DNA from: Opitutus sp. ER46
Lineage (GTDB): Bacteria > Verrucomicrobiota > Verrucomicrobiia > Opitutales > Opitutaceae
Assembly: GCF_003054705.1 (NCBI RefSeq)
Contig: NZ_QAYX01000021.1
Coordinates: forward strand, 372,001 to 436,000
DNA: 64,000 nucleotides
Direction of reading: 5' to 3'
Within the stretch, counting starts at the first letter, position 1. Each line of letters starts with the position of its first letter. Below the pieces are notes generated by a model. That model saw only the letters and a list, made by a program, of their open reading frames with translations, made no database searches and was not told the origin of the DNA. Made by a program: the position numbers and the translations under genes. Below are positions 53,587 to 61,238 of this stretch, in pieces.

Positions 53587-54056
53587 GCAATCCCTTCTTC
53601 GACCTGCAGCAGCGTCTCGCGGATCTGCTCCGCGCGAACGCCTATTTCGCGGATCTTTCAGCCGAAGCAGTCCTCACGGAGAAGGTCGGCGACATCGATG
53701 CGAAGATCGTGAACGATCTTTTGCCGCTCGGGTTCGGCGTCGCGATCAAGACCGCCAAGGGCGACGGCCAAAGCTCGCTGGGCTTTGTCACATCGCGAGA
53801 GACGATCGTCGTCGCGCTCATCAACAACCCGACGCTTTTTCCCGGCAAGAACGTGCTCGACGGCCTCGGCGCCGCGATGGACGCGATCGTTGGCAAGCCG
53901 GTCTTTGCTGCGACGCAGATTCGCCGCGAGAACGACTGCTGGCAGTTCAGCGGGCATTCGCGGCGCGACGATGCGCCGCCGGATCTGCACGTGCATGAGC
54001 TGTACGTCTCGGCGCACATCAAACTTTCAGGGTCGCCGCTCACGGTGAACCCGTAG
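53583..54056 (+). CDS. Tail terminator-like protein
   Basis: 157 residues from GTG 53583 (overlap with the previous stop). FFDLQQRLADLLRANAYFAD, then LGFGVAIKTAKGDGQSSLGF, TIVVALINNPTLFPGKNVLD and a C-terminal strand (LHVHELYVSAHIKL). This matches the size and fold pattern of Mu gp37/tail-terminator proteins in long-tailed phages. Confidence 0.6.
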   Translation: MSNPFFDLQQRLADLLRANAYFADLSAEAVLTEKVGDIDAKIVNDLLPLGFGVAIKTAKGDGQSSLGFVTSRETIVVALINNPTLFPGKNVLDGLGAAMDAIVGKPVFAATQIRRENDCWQFSGHSRRDDAPPDLHVHELYVSAHIKLSGSPLTVNP

Positions 54057-54084
54057 CAACGCGCTCCTATCAACCAACACGACC

Positions 54085-54627
54085 ATGATCAAAGCTCGCA
54101 CTGTCATCGGCGCCCACGGGTTCTTTTTCCCGGACGGGACCGCCTTCACCATCCCGGCCGCCGGCACGTGCGGCCGTCAAGCCAAGCCCGGCGCCGCCGA
54201 TCCCAAATGGTTCGACCTTGGCATCTCCGACTACGGTTTCAAGCCGAACAACAAGGTCGAGGAGGTCAAAGCCGCCGCTCCTGGTGCGCGTGTGCTGTGG
54301 GATCTGATCACGGTGGAGAAGGGCCTCACGATCACCGCGAAGATCATGGAGCTGAGCAATCTGGTGTACCAGATGCTCCTCGGCACGAACACGCTGCCGG
54401 ACTCGCCGACCGCCGGCGGGCAGTACAATCCGCTCGAGGGTGATCCCGTCGTGCGCGGCTGGCTGCAGGTCCAGCAGTACAACCAGGCCAACGTGCTGAT
54501 CAACACGCTCGACGTGTTCGTCGCCATGCAGATCCCCGGCGACGTCAAGTTCGACGACAAGCTCGTCGACGTGGACGTCGAAATGAAGGTGCTCTTCAGC
54601 ACCCTCAACACCGGCACGCTGAGCTGA
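54085..54627 (+). CDS. Tail tube protein
   Basis: 180 residues. AHGFFFPDGTAFTIPAAGTC, DPKWFDLGISDYGFKPNNKV and GLTITAKIMELSNLVYQMLL are typical of major tail tube proteins of siphophages. Its position between the tail terminator and the tail assembly/tape-measure genes supports the call. No sheath gene lies beside it, so the tail is non-contractile. Confidence 0.65.
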   Translation: MIKARTVIGAHGFFFPDGTAFTIPAAGTCGRQAKPGAADPKWFDLGISDYGFKPNNKVEEVKAAAPGARVLWDLITVEKGLTITAKIMELSNLVYQMLLGTNTLPDSPTAGGQYNPLEGDPVVRGWLQVQQYNQANVLINTLDVFVAMQIPGDVKFDDKLVDVDVEMKVLFSTLNTGTLS

Positions 54628-54668
54628 CGCGCCGCGCCCACTCGTAACCCGCGAACAGGAGGTCAGCC

Positions 54669-55406
54669 ATGCCGACGCTCAGCTACACGCCCGACAACAC
54701 GCCGCCCGGCGCCATCGCCCTGGCGGCGCAGACTCCGGTCAACTCCGCTCCGGTCGGGGTGGGACTCGCGTCCATGGCTGGCACCGCCGCTGCGCCGGCG
54801 CCCGTCGCGCTCGATCAGGCGCCCACCGCCATCGCGCCCACGGCGCTCACCGTCGATCAGCAAGTCCGCACGGACGCTCCGCCCGCCGCGGTAGCCGTCC
54901 AGGGCGTGACGCCCGATGCCACCGCGCCGGCCGCGCTGCCGATCGCGTCGACCGCCTGGAGCAACGTCGCACCGACGCCGGTGGCAATCGGCGGCATGAC
55001 GGGCACCGAGGCCACGCCGCAGCTTGTCGCGTTCGCTCCGATCATCCCACTCCCAACCGACTCCAACATGCACACCGCTGCGCTCAACTTCGTCGGCCAG
55101 CTCAAGCTCAACCAGCTCTTTGGCTTCTACAAGGCCCCGGCCCCCGTCGCGATTCGCGGCGTGCAGCTCGCGGCGCAGACCGCGCCCACGGGCGCTGACG
55201 TGACCGTCGAGCTGGTCGATCCGGACGGCGTATCGCTCGGCCGCACGGCCACACTGCCCGCAGGCAAGACCTACGCCGACGTCACGTTTGCGACGCCGCT
55301 CCCCGTGCTCGCTGGCGCGCTCGTGCGCGCGAAGGTCACGCAGATCGGCAGCGGTGCCGCGGGCGGCTACCTGACCGCGAACCTCGTCGTCCAAGTCGTC
55401 TCCTGA
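54669..55406 (+). CDS. Ala/Pro-repeat virion protein, unknown
   Basis: 245 residues. The first 120 residues consist of about six imperfect 18-22-residue units of the type xxAPxxVAxxxxPT (APAPVALDQAPTAIAPTALT; APTPVAIGGMTG). The C-terminal half is beta-rich, Ig-like (GADVTVELVDPDGVSLGRTA; TYADVTFATPLPVLAGALV). Likely a tail-decorating or fibre-associated protein; no closer family is evident. Confidence 0.5.
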   Translation: MPTLSYTPDNTPPGAIALAAQTPVNSAPVGVGLASMAGTAAAPAPVALDQAPTAIAPTALTVDQQVRTDAPPAAVAVQGVTPDATAPAALPIASTAWSNVAPTPVAIGGMTGTEATPQLVAFAPIIPLPTDSNMHTAALNFVGQLKLNQLFGFYKAPAPVAIRGVQLAAQTAPTGADVTVELVDPDGVSLGRTATLPAGKTYADVTFATPLPVLAGALVRAKVTQIGSGAAGGYLTANLVVQVVS

Positions 55407-55435
55407 ACCCCCGCTGCAACGCCTCAGCAATCACC

Positions 55436-57985
55436 ATGCAAATCCTTCGTCGCATCATCGCTCTCACGCTCCTGTTCAGCGCGGCGCTCGCGTCCGCGCA
55501 GGTCGAGATCCCGTGGACTGACATCAAGAGCACGCCCACCACGGCCGCCGGTTACGGCATCCTCAACGGGGCCAAGATTGACGCCGCGGCTGCGCTCACC
55601 TGGTCGGCCAACACCGCGCCGTACTACACCGGCAACGCGACGATCTCGAGCTACTCGCTGACCGCGTTTGCGCGCGGCGTGCTCGCTTCGGTCGATGCGG
55701 CCGCCTGGCGCGCCGCGACCGGCAGCGCTCCGCTCGACTCGGCCGCGCTCACCGGCACGCCGACCGCGCCCACGGCCGCGCTCGACACCGCGACCACGCA
55801 GCTCGCGACGACCGCGTTTGTGCGGAGCACTGCTGATGCTCGCACGCGAGCCCCTCGCGGTGGCATTTCTAACGCGACGGCAAATCCGGTGGGCATCACG
55901 CCTGACGGGCCCGCGCTATCAAGACTGGCAACCAGCGACTTTACTCTCGGCGTGTGGTATCGCTCAGGAGGCACAATATCGCTCGTAAACAAGAGCAGCA
56001 CGACGGCGGGTGTATATGCGTATGCCTCATCGACTGGACTGGTGTTTTGGTTGGGGGACGGGGTCGGGTCGTCATATACGTTTCCGTCGGTCACCCTCAC
56101 GGACGGTAATACGCACTTCGTCGCGGTGACATGCGTGCGCGGCGGCAACGCTCAGGGATATCAGGATGGAGCGCCGATCGGGAGCGCGGTTAGCACTGCT
56201 GCTCGCACCGGCAGTTTGGCGACAAGCAACAGGCTCGAGTGGGGAGGTGGTGTCGGCGGCACACTCGGCGAGAGCTGGATTGTGCTTGGAGCGCTTAGCG
56301 CATCACGGTGCGCGGCGATCCAGCGTGCTGGATCGATCGCGCCATTTGTCACCTGGACGTGGGATGCCGAAAAAGGTCAACACGTCGGAACGGTTGATGG
56401 CTTCGCATTTTTGACGTGGCCCGACTTCGAGCGCGCGGACCCCAATTACAATCCAATCGCTCGAGACCGATCTGGCACCAATGTCCACGCCGTTATTGCG
56501 GTGACTGGCCTGGCTCCAGTAATCCGGACCAATTGGCTGACCCGTGTACTCGGCCCCGCAGTGGTGAGTGATGGATCGCCGGCCGCTCGTGCATACGCCG
56601 CGCTCAATGGTCAGAATCCAGGCACAGGCGATGTTTTGCTGAGTTGGGAAGGGATCTATCCGCAGGAGGTGAGCGGACCGACGCGCCGGCTTGTCGCGCT
56701 GACTCAAAATATCACTTCGGTAGGTCAAGGCCGGTCGTTTCAGCTGGCGTACGTCGGATCAGAGATGCGGATTCTCCTTTATGGGCCCCTGTCCTCCGAC
56801 ATTCGGACGCTCGCTTCTTCGCAACTCCACGCGGCGTTTCAGTCATTGGGTGCTCGCGGCATTCCGTGCCGCATTGATGTTCGGCGCAGCGCAACCGGTA
56901 TCAAAGTGTTCGCGGGTATCGGAGGAGATGGTACCCGCTACTATGACGTGACGGCGCTCTTCTCCGAAAGCACCAGCGGAAGCAATCCGCCGGCGTGGAC
57001 AGATGAGATTGTTGGGACGTACATGACGGGGTTTGTATCTGATAGCGTAGTCTCCACTGCCGGGCATATCGCTCAGCTCGCCCTCTATAATTTCGCACCT
57101 ACCGAGGCAAACCTTCGGGCGGAATACGAGCGTGGCTCGCCGGCGGCGGAGCTGATGGGGGCGAGTAGGACGGCGATATATCGTCAGGATTTTTCGTCAG
57201 GTGACGGCACGTGGACAAATGGCAGCGGCACTGTTGCGTGGTCAGGAAGCGCGCTCACATGTACGTATTCAACCGCGGGGCAGTACGTTAATGCGCCTGT
57301 CAACCTATTGTCGTACATCGGGCGGCGAGTGCGGGTAGCGTTCACGATCGCGAATTGCACCTCTGCGACGGGCACACTTGAGCTACGGTCTTCGGTATCG
57401 AATTCCGTATTACAATCAATTAACCTCGCGAATGGCACGTACGCGAATGATTTGACGCTGCCGGCAAGCTATGCTGGCGCGACCTTGGTGTTAGTGCGGT
57501 TGGCGGGCGGCGCGGTGTCGTTCGACTTAGACAATGTGTCAATCACGCAGCTCGGATACACCGCGATTCTCGATCCCGCCATCGCCGCCGGCCTAACCGC
57601 GATCAACCCATCCCGCGGCACCAGCAACGACTCGACCGACTGGCTGTTTTCCACGACGGGAATCACCGCACCGTCATCCAACCGTACGCAGACGATCCGC
57701 TGGACTACCTCTGCCGCTGGCAACCAGCAGTTGTTCGGCGCGCCTTGCATCGACACGACCGGCCGCTGGCGGATCCGGTCCTGGACGATCTACACGACCG
57801 GCACGCCCACCGTCTCGCTGGGTAACATCTCCGCGGGTACGGCGTACGCCAACGGCGTGACGCTCGTCGCCGGCGTCAACGACATCACGGTCGCCACGCG
57901 CACGCCTGGCACCGCCAACCTTTGGTGCAACAGCTCCACCAACGCCTCGCTCGAGCACGTCGTGCTCCTCGATCGCGTCGACTGA
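55436..57985 (+). CDS. Tail fibre-like protein with signal peptide and LamG-type domains
   Basis: 849 residues. It begins with an apparent signal peptide (RRIIALTLLFSAALASAQ). A short fibre-stalk repeat, LTGTPTAPTAALDTATTQ then LATTAFV (near residue 105-130), is as in lambda-type side tail fibres. Residues about 160-300 form a concanavalin/LamG-type domain (SLVNKSSTTAGVYAYASSTG; TDGNTHFVAVTCVRGG), and 595-720 contain a second carbohydrate-binding-like sandwich (YRQDFSSGDGTWTNGSGTVA). From about 55,850 to 57,550 the DNA is richer in A/T than its neighbours. The likely role is host recognition. Confidence 0.7.
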   Translation: MQILRRIIALTLLFSAALASAQVEIPWTDIKSTPTTAAGYGILNGAKIDAAAALTWSANTAPYYTGNATISSYSLTAFARGVLASVDAAAWRAATGSAPLDSAALTGTPTAPTAALDTATTQLATTAFVRSTADARTRAPRGGISNATANPVGITPDGPALSRLATSDFTLGVWYRSGGTISLVNKSSTTAGVYAYASSTGLVFWLGDGVGSSYTFPSVTLTDGNTHFVAVTCVRGGNAQGYQDGAPIGSAVSTAARTGSLATSNRLEWGGGVGGTLGESWIVLGALSASRCAAIQRAGSIAPFVTWTWDAEKGQHVGTVDGFAFLTWPDFERADPNYNPIARDRSGTNVHAVIAVTGLAPVIRTNWLTRVLGPAVVSDGSPAARAYAALNGQNPGTGDVLLSWEGIYPQEVSGPTRRLVALTQNITSVGQGRSFQLAYVGSEMRILLYGPLSSDIRTLASSQLHAAFQSLGARGIPCRIDVRRSATGIKVFAGIGGDGTRYYDVTALFSESTSGSNPPAWTDEIVGTYMTGFVSDSVVSTAGHIAQLALYNFAPTEANLRAEYERGSPAAELMGASRTAIYRQDFSSGDGTWTNGSGTVAWSGSALTCTYSTAGQYVNAPVNLLSYIGRRVRVAFTIANCTSATGTLELRSSVSNSVLQSINLANGTYANDLTLPASYAGATLVLVRLAGGAVSFDLDNVSITQLGYTAILDPAIAAGLTAINPSRGTSNDSTDWLFSTTGITAPSSNRTQTIRWTTSAAGNQQLFGAPCIDTTGRWRIRSWTIYTTGTPTVSLGNISAGTAYANGVTLVAGVNDITVATRTPGTANLWCNSSTNASLEHVVLLDRVD

Positions 57986-57993
57986 TTTCTGCC

Positions 57994-58311
57994 ATGAAAC
58001 TCCTCATCCGATCCCTCCTCCTCATCGCGGCTCTGATGCTCGGCGTCAGCGCCTACGCCGGCACCAACATCGCGCTCGATGCTCCGGTCGACTGCACGCA
58101 CTACGTCGGCGGCGGCGGCACCGCCGTGTCGATCGACCTGCTCTCGATCGACTACGAGACCGGCGAGGCGCGGTTCCGCTTGATCAACGCGAGCGGCGTC
58201 GCCCTCGGCAACTCCGCCGTCTTCGGCGTGCGCCTCACCCTGCCGGCTGCGGAATCCGCGGTTAAGGCCGCCGTCCTGGCTGCGATCGCAGCCGCCGCTC
58301 CCACGCCCTGA
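57994..58311 (+). CDS. Small exported phage protein
   Basis: 105 residues with a signal peptide (KLLIRSLLLIAALMLGVSAYA). The mature part is short and beta-rich (AVSIDLLSIDYETGEARFRL). It directly follows the fibre gene, which also starts with a signal-like segment. No family. It may be a cleaved accessory of the fibre or a periplasmic prophage product. Confidence 0.6.
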   Translation: MKLLIRSLLLIAALMLGVSAYAGTNIALDAPVDCTHYVGGGGTAVSIDLLSIDYETGEARFRLINASGVALGNSAVFGVRLTLPAAESAVKAAVLAAIAAAAPTP

Positions 58312-58354
58312 TCAACCTCCAACCCTCCACCGCGGCGTCGCCGCACTGCACACC

Positions 58355-58852
58355 ATGGCCACCGACAGACCTCCCTCCAAGACCTCCATCATCTTCGCCG
58401 GCGAAATTTTCGCCGGCCAGGATGCCGACCACCCGCACATCCGCGATATCGCCGGCAATCCTCACGCCGTGCGCGTTCGCGCCATGCCGGCCCGCCACCT
58501 GGGGCGCGTGCTCGAGCTGTGCACCGACGAGGCCGGGCTGCTCGAGCTGGTCCTGCAGCGCAGCGAGACCGACGCCGACGGCAAGCTGATCGGCTGGGTC
58601 CCCGTCGACGCGGCGTTCGTCGACAACCTCGACGACAGCTCTCACGACCTGCTCGTCCACGCGGCCAGCCGCCAAAATTTCCAGCGCGCCGCGACGTGGG
58701 GGGAGCGAGCGATCGCGGCGAAGACGTTTCAGGCTCCGCTGCTGCTCAAGGCGGACGAGGCGCTGAGTCCGGTGATCCAGCGTATGGTGCGCTTGCTGAT
58801 CTCGTCACTGCCGCAGTCCGGATCTCCGGCCGCACCTACGACTTCGTCCTAG
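58355..58852 (+). CDS. Tail assembly chaperone (upstream frame)
   Basis: 165 residues. TSIIFAGEIFAGQDADHPHI, VRVRAMPARHLGRVLELCTD and AKTFQAPLLLKADEALSPVI are protein-like to near the end, and the frame ends at the TAG at 58850. It lies where lambda-like phages keep gene G, directly before a -1-frame gene and the tape-measure gene. A heptamer AAATTTC with codon phasing A-AAT-TTC at 58675-58681 is a candidate slippery site for G/T-type frameshifting. Confidence 0.6.
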   Translation: MATDRPPSKTSIIFAGEIFAGQDADHPHIRDIAGNPHAVRVRAMPARHLGRVLELCTDEAGLLELVLQRSETDADGKLIGWVPVDAAFVDNLDDSSHDLLVHAASRQNFQRAATWGERAIAAKTFQAPLLLKADEALSPVIQRMVRLLISSLPQSGSPAAPTTSS

Positions 58853-59127
58853 ACCACTACACGCTCCACCAGCTCGCCGCGCTGAGCGACGCCGAGGAGC
58901 GGATCGAGGCCCGCCGCGCGCTCCGATTCCTGCAGGCCATCCGCCACGCCGTGCCCGCCTCGCTCACCGACGCCACTGGCCCGCAGCGCGAGTACGAGGG
59001 CCTCGAGAAGCAGTGGGTCGCCCTTGCCAACGGCACCTCTCCCGATGAGCGCAGCACCCGCCGCTATACAGCCAGCAAGAACCAGACCCGCAGGCGAAAA
59101 GCCCAAGGTCCCGCCAAGCCCAACTGA
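58682..59127 (+). CDS. Tail assembly chaperone extension (-1 frame, T-like)
   Basis: The frame open to 59127 becomes clearly protein-like from about 58795 (LADLVTAAVRISGRTYDFVL, DHYTLHQLAALSDAEERIEA, RRALRFLQAIRHAV, then a basic tail). It has no ATG near this point; the nearest possible start is GTG 58694, inside the upstream gene. It is best read as the T-like part of a GT fusion made by a -1 frameshift, or else as a separate weakly started gene. The exact shift point is not fixed. Confidence 0.5.
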
Positions 59128-59130
59128 TCG

Positions 59131-61236
59131 ATGCCCGCCGACGGCCAACTCGAAATCCTGATCGATATCCGCGCCCGCCTGGACGAACTGTCCAAAGCGC
59201 AGCAGGGCATGCGCGATACCGCGAAGGAGGCGACCGGCCTCGGCGCGGCCATGAAGACCGGCCTCGGCATCGAAGTCGCGCGCCGTGGCGTCGATCTGCT
59301 CACGCGATCCTTCGCGGAGAGCGTCGGAGCAGCGTTCCAAATGGCGGGCGCAATCAAGGACCAGAGCGAGAACCTGCAGATCTCTGCGGAGGCGTATCAG
59401 GTGCTCGGCCTCCAGATCCGCGATGCTGGTGGGGACGTCTCGCTGCTCACTCAGATCCTGTCGACAAACAACCGATCGCTCGCGGAAGCGCGCGAGATGG
59501 GCAGCAGTGCGGCGTCGGCGTATCGGCAGCTCGGGCTCGACGTGGCGAAGCTTGAGGGGATGACCGCGCAGGATCGCCTCGCGGAAGTGAGCCGCGCAGT
59601 CGAGGACGCGGGAGACAGCACGAAGGCGTTTAGCGCCGCCTCTGTTGTTCTCGGATCGCGAAATCTTCCGACCACGCTCGGGGCGCTGCGCTCCCTCGCC
59701 ACTGATGGCTATGAGCGGGTGGCCGCGACCGCGAAGAAGGCCGGACTCGTGATGGAGCAGGACACGATCGACACGCTCGATCGTGCCCAGAAACAGATCG
59801 AGAAGTTCAAGCAGGCGTTGGCGATCTCCACAGGCAACGCGATCAGCTCTGCGCTGAGTGCTGATCCGGCGCTCATCCAGGATGTCTCGAACACGCTACT
59901 TGGCGGCGTGAGCATGTTTTTCGGCGCTGGCCGGGCGTTTGGATCCACCCTTGGAAACATCACAAACCTCGCCGCGGGACGTGATATCTCATCCTACGAT
60001 GAAGTCGCAAAAGAGGAGGCCCGCCGGCAGGCCGAGATTGATCGCATCAAGGCTGCTGCCGATGCAAAGAGACGCGCCACAAATGCCAAGGCGGCGGCGG
60101 AAGAAATGGCGCGCCAGAACGCGATTGCTGATGCCCAGCTGAGGCTCGAAGAGTTGTCGAATCGTCGTGGGGTCATCGAGAGCAACCAATACCTCGACAC
60201 CCCCACGAAGGAAAAGGAGCTGCTCGATGTTCTGAAGGAACAGATCAAGGCAAGAACCACGCTGATCGATCTGATCAGGACGAATCCGGATTCCAAAGAC
60301 ACAAAGCAGCAGCGAGCTTCCAAGATCGACCGGCTGCAGTCGGATCAAACAGTCGACATTCGCGAATACTACGCCACGAAGCCGACGGCGTTCAGCGATC
60401 GAAAGAATCAGTTAGCAGAGATGAACCTGCCGCAGAACTCGCTGCAGGGTTTTGGCGAGGGTGCGCAGGGCGGCGCGATGGACTACGCCATGCAGCTTGG
60501 CTCAACCGGTGACCAAGTTGCAGCCGCAATGCAGTCGTCGATCGGCGCAACGGTGTCTTCGATTACTGAGGGGATCTACGGCTGGATCACTGGCACGCAG
60601 TCGTTCGGTGAGGTACTCCGCAACCTCGGTGCAACGGTCCTGCAGACGCTGCTGCAGACCATCATCCAGATGGGCGTGCAGTGGCTCATCACGGCTGCGC
60701 TGGGCCGCACCGCGATTCTCAGCATCGCTGTCACTGGCGCGGCGACGCGCAAAGCGGAGACCGCCGACGTCATTGCGTCCGAGACCGCGAAGAAGCCGGC
60801 GATTATGAGCAACGCTGCGGGCTCCTCCATCTCGTCGTGGGGCCTCGCTGCTGCGATCGGTCTCGCCGCGTTGATTGCCGTCCTCGCTGCCTTTGGCGGG
60901 TTCTCGTCGGGCGGCTACACTGGCGACGGTTCGACGTCCGAGGTCGCCGGACTTGTCCATCGCAAAGAGGTCGTGTTTTCGGCTGCCGATACCGCTGCGT
61001 GGGGCGGCGCCGGCGCGGTCGAGGCGCTGCGTCTCGGCGGACCGTCCGCGGTGCGCCCATCCGCGGCCACCGCGACTGCAATGTCCGGCGCCGGCGGCAT
61101 CGCCGCACTCGGCGGCGGAAGCGGCAGCGCGTCGAACATCCATCTGTACATGGACAAGGCCGCGTACTTCGACGCGATTCGCGCCGACGTCAGCGGCGTC
61201 GCCATGGAAGTCTACGAAAAGCTGGCGCGCTCCTGA
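59131..61236 (+). CDS. Tail tape measure protein
   Basis: 701 residues. Helical throughout: N-terminal IRARLDELSKAQQGMRDTAK, a central charged coiled coil (AKEEARRQAEIDRIKAAADA), then hydrophobic helices (LQTLLQTIIQMGVQWLITAA; SSWGLAAAIGLAALIAVLAA) and a glycine-rich C-terminus (GGFSSGGYTGDGS and VHRKEVVFSA, hallmark tail tape-measure features). The length sets the tail length, here shorter than in many siphophages (701 residues predicts roughly 100 nm by the usual 1.5 angstrom per residue rule). Confidence 0.85.
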   Translation: MPADGQLEILIDIRARLDELSKAQQGMRDTAKEATGLGAAMKTGLGIEVARRGVDLLTRSFAESVGAAFQMAGAIKDQSENLQISAEAYQVLGLQIRDAGGDVSLLTQILSTNNRSLAEAREMGSSAASAYRQLGLDVAKLEGMTAQDRLAEVSRAVEDAGDSTKAFSAASVVLGSRNLPTTLGALRSLATDGYERVAATAKKAGLVMEQDTIDTLDRAQKQIEKFKQALAISTGNAISSALSADPALIQDVSNTLLGGVSMFFGAGRAFGSTLGNITNLAAGRDISSYDEVAKEEARRQAEIDRIKAAADAKRRATNAKAAAEEMARQNAIADAQLRLEELSNRRGVIESNQYLDTPTKEKELLDVLKEQIKARTTLIDLIRTNPDSKDTKQQRASKIDRLQSDQTVDIREYYATKPTAFSDRKNQLAEMNLPQNSLQGFGEGAQGGAMDYAMQLGSTGDQVAAAMQSSIGATVSSITEGIYGWITGTQSFGEVLRNLGATVLQTLLQTIIQMGVQWLITAALGRTAILSIAVTGAATRKAETADVIASETAKKPAIMSNAAGSSISSWGLAAAIGLAALIAVLAAFGGFSSGGYTGDGSTSEVAGLVHRKEVVFSAADTAAWGGAGAVEALRLGGPSAVRPSAATATAMSGAGGIAALGGGSGSASNIHLYMDKAAYFDAIRADVSGVAMEVYEKLARS

Positions 61237-61238
61237 CC

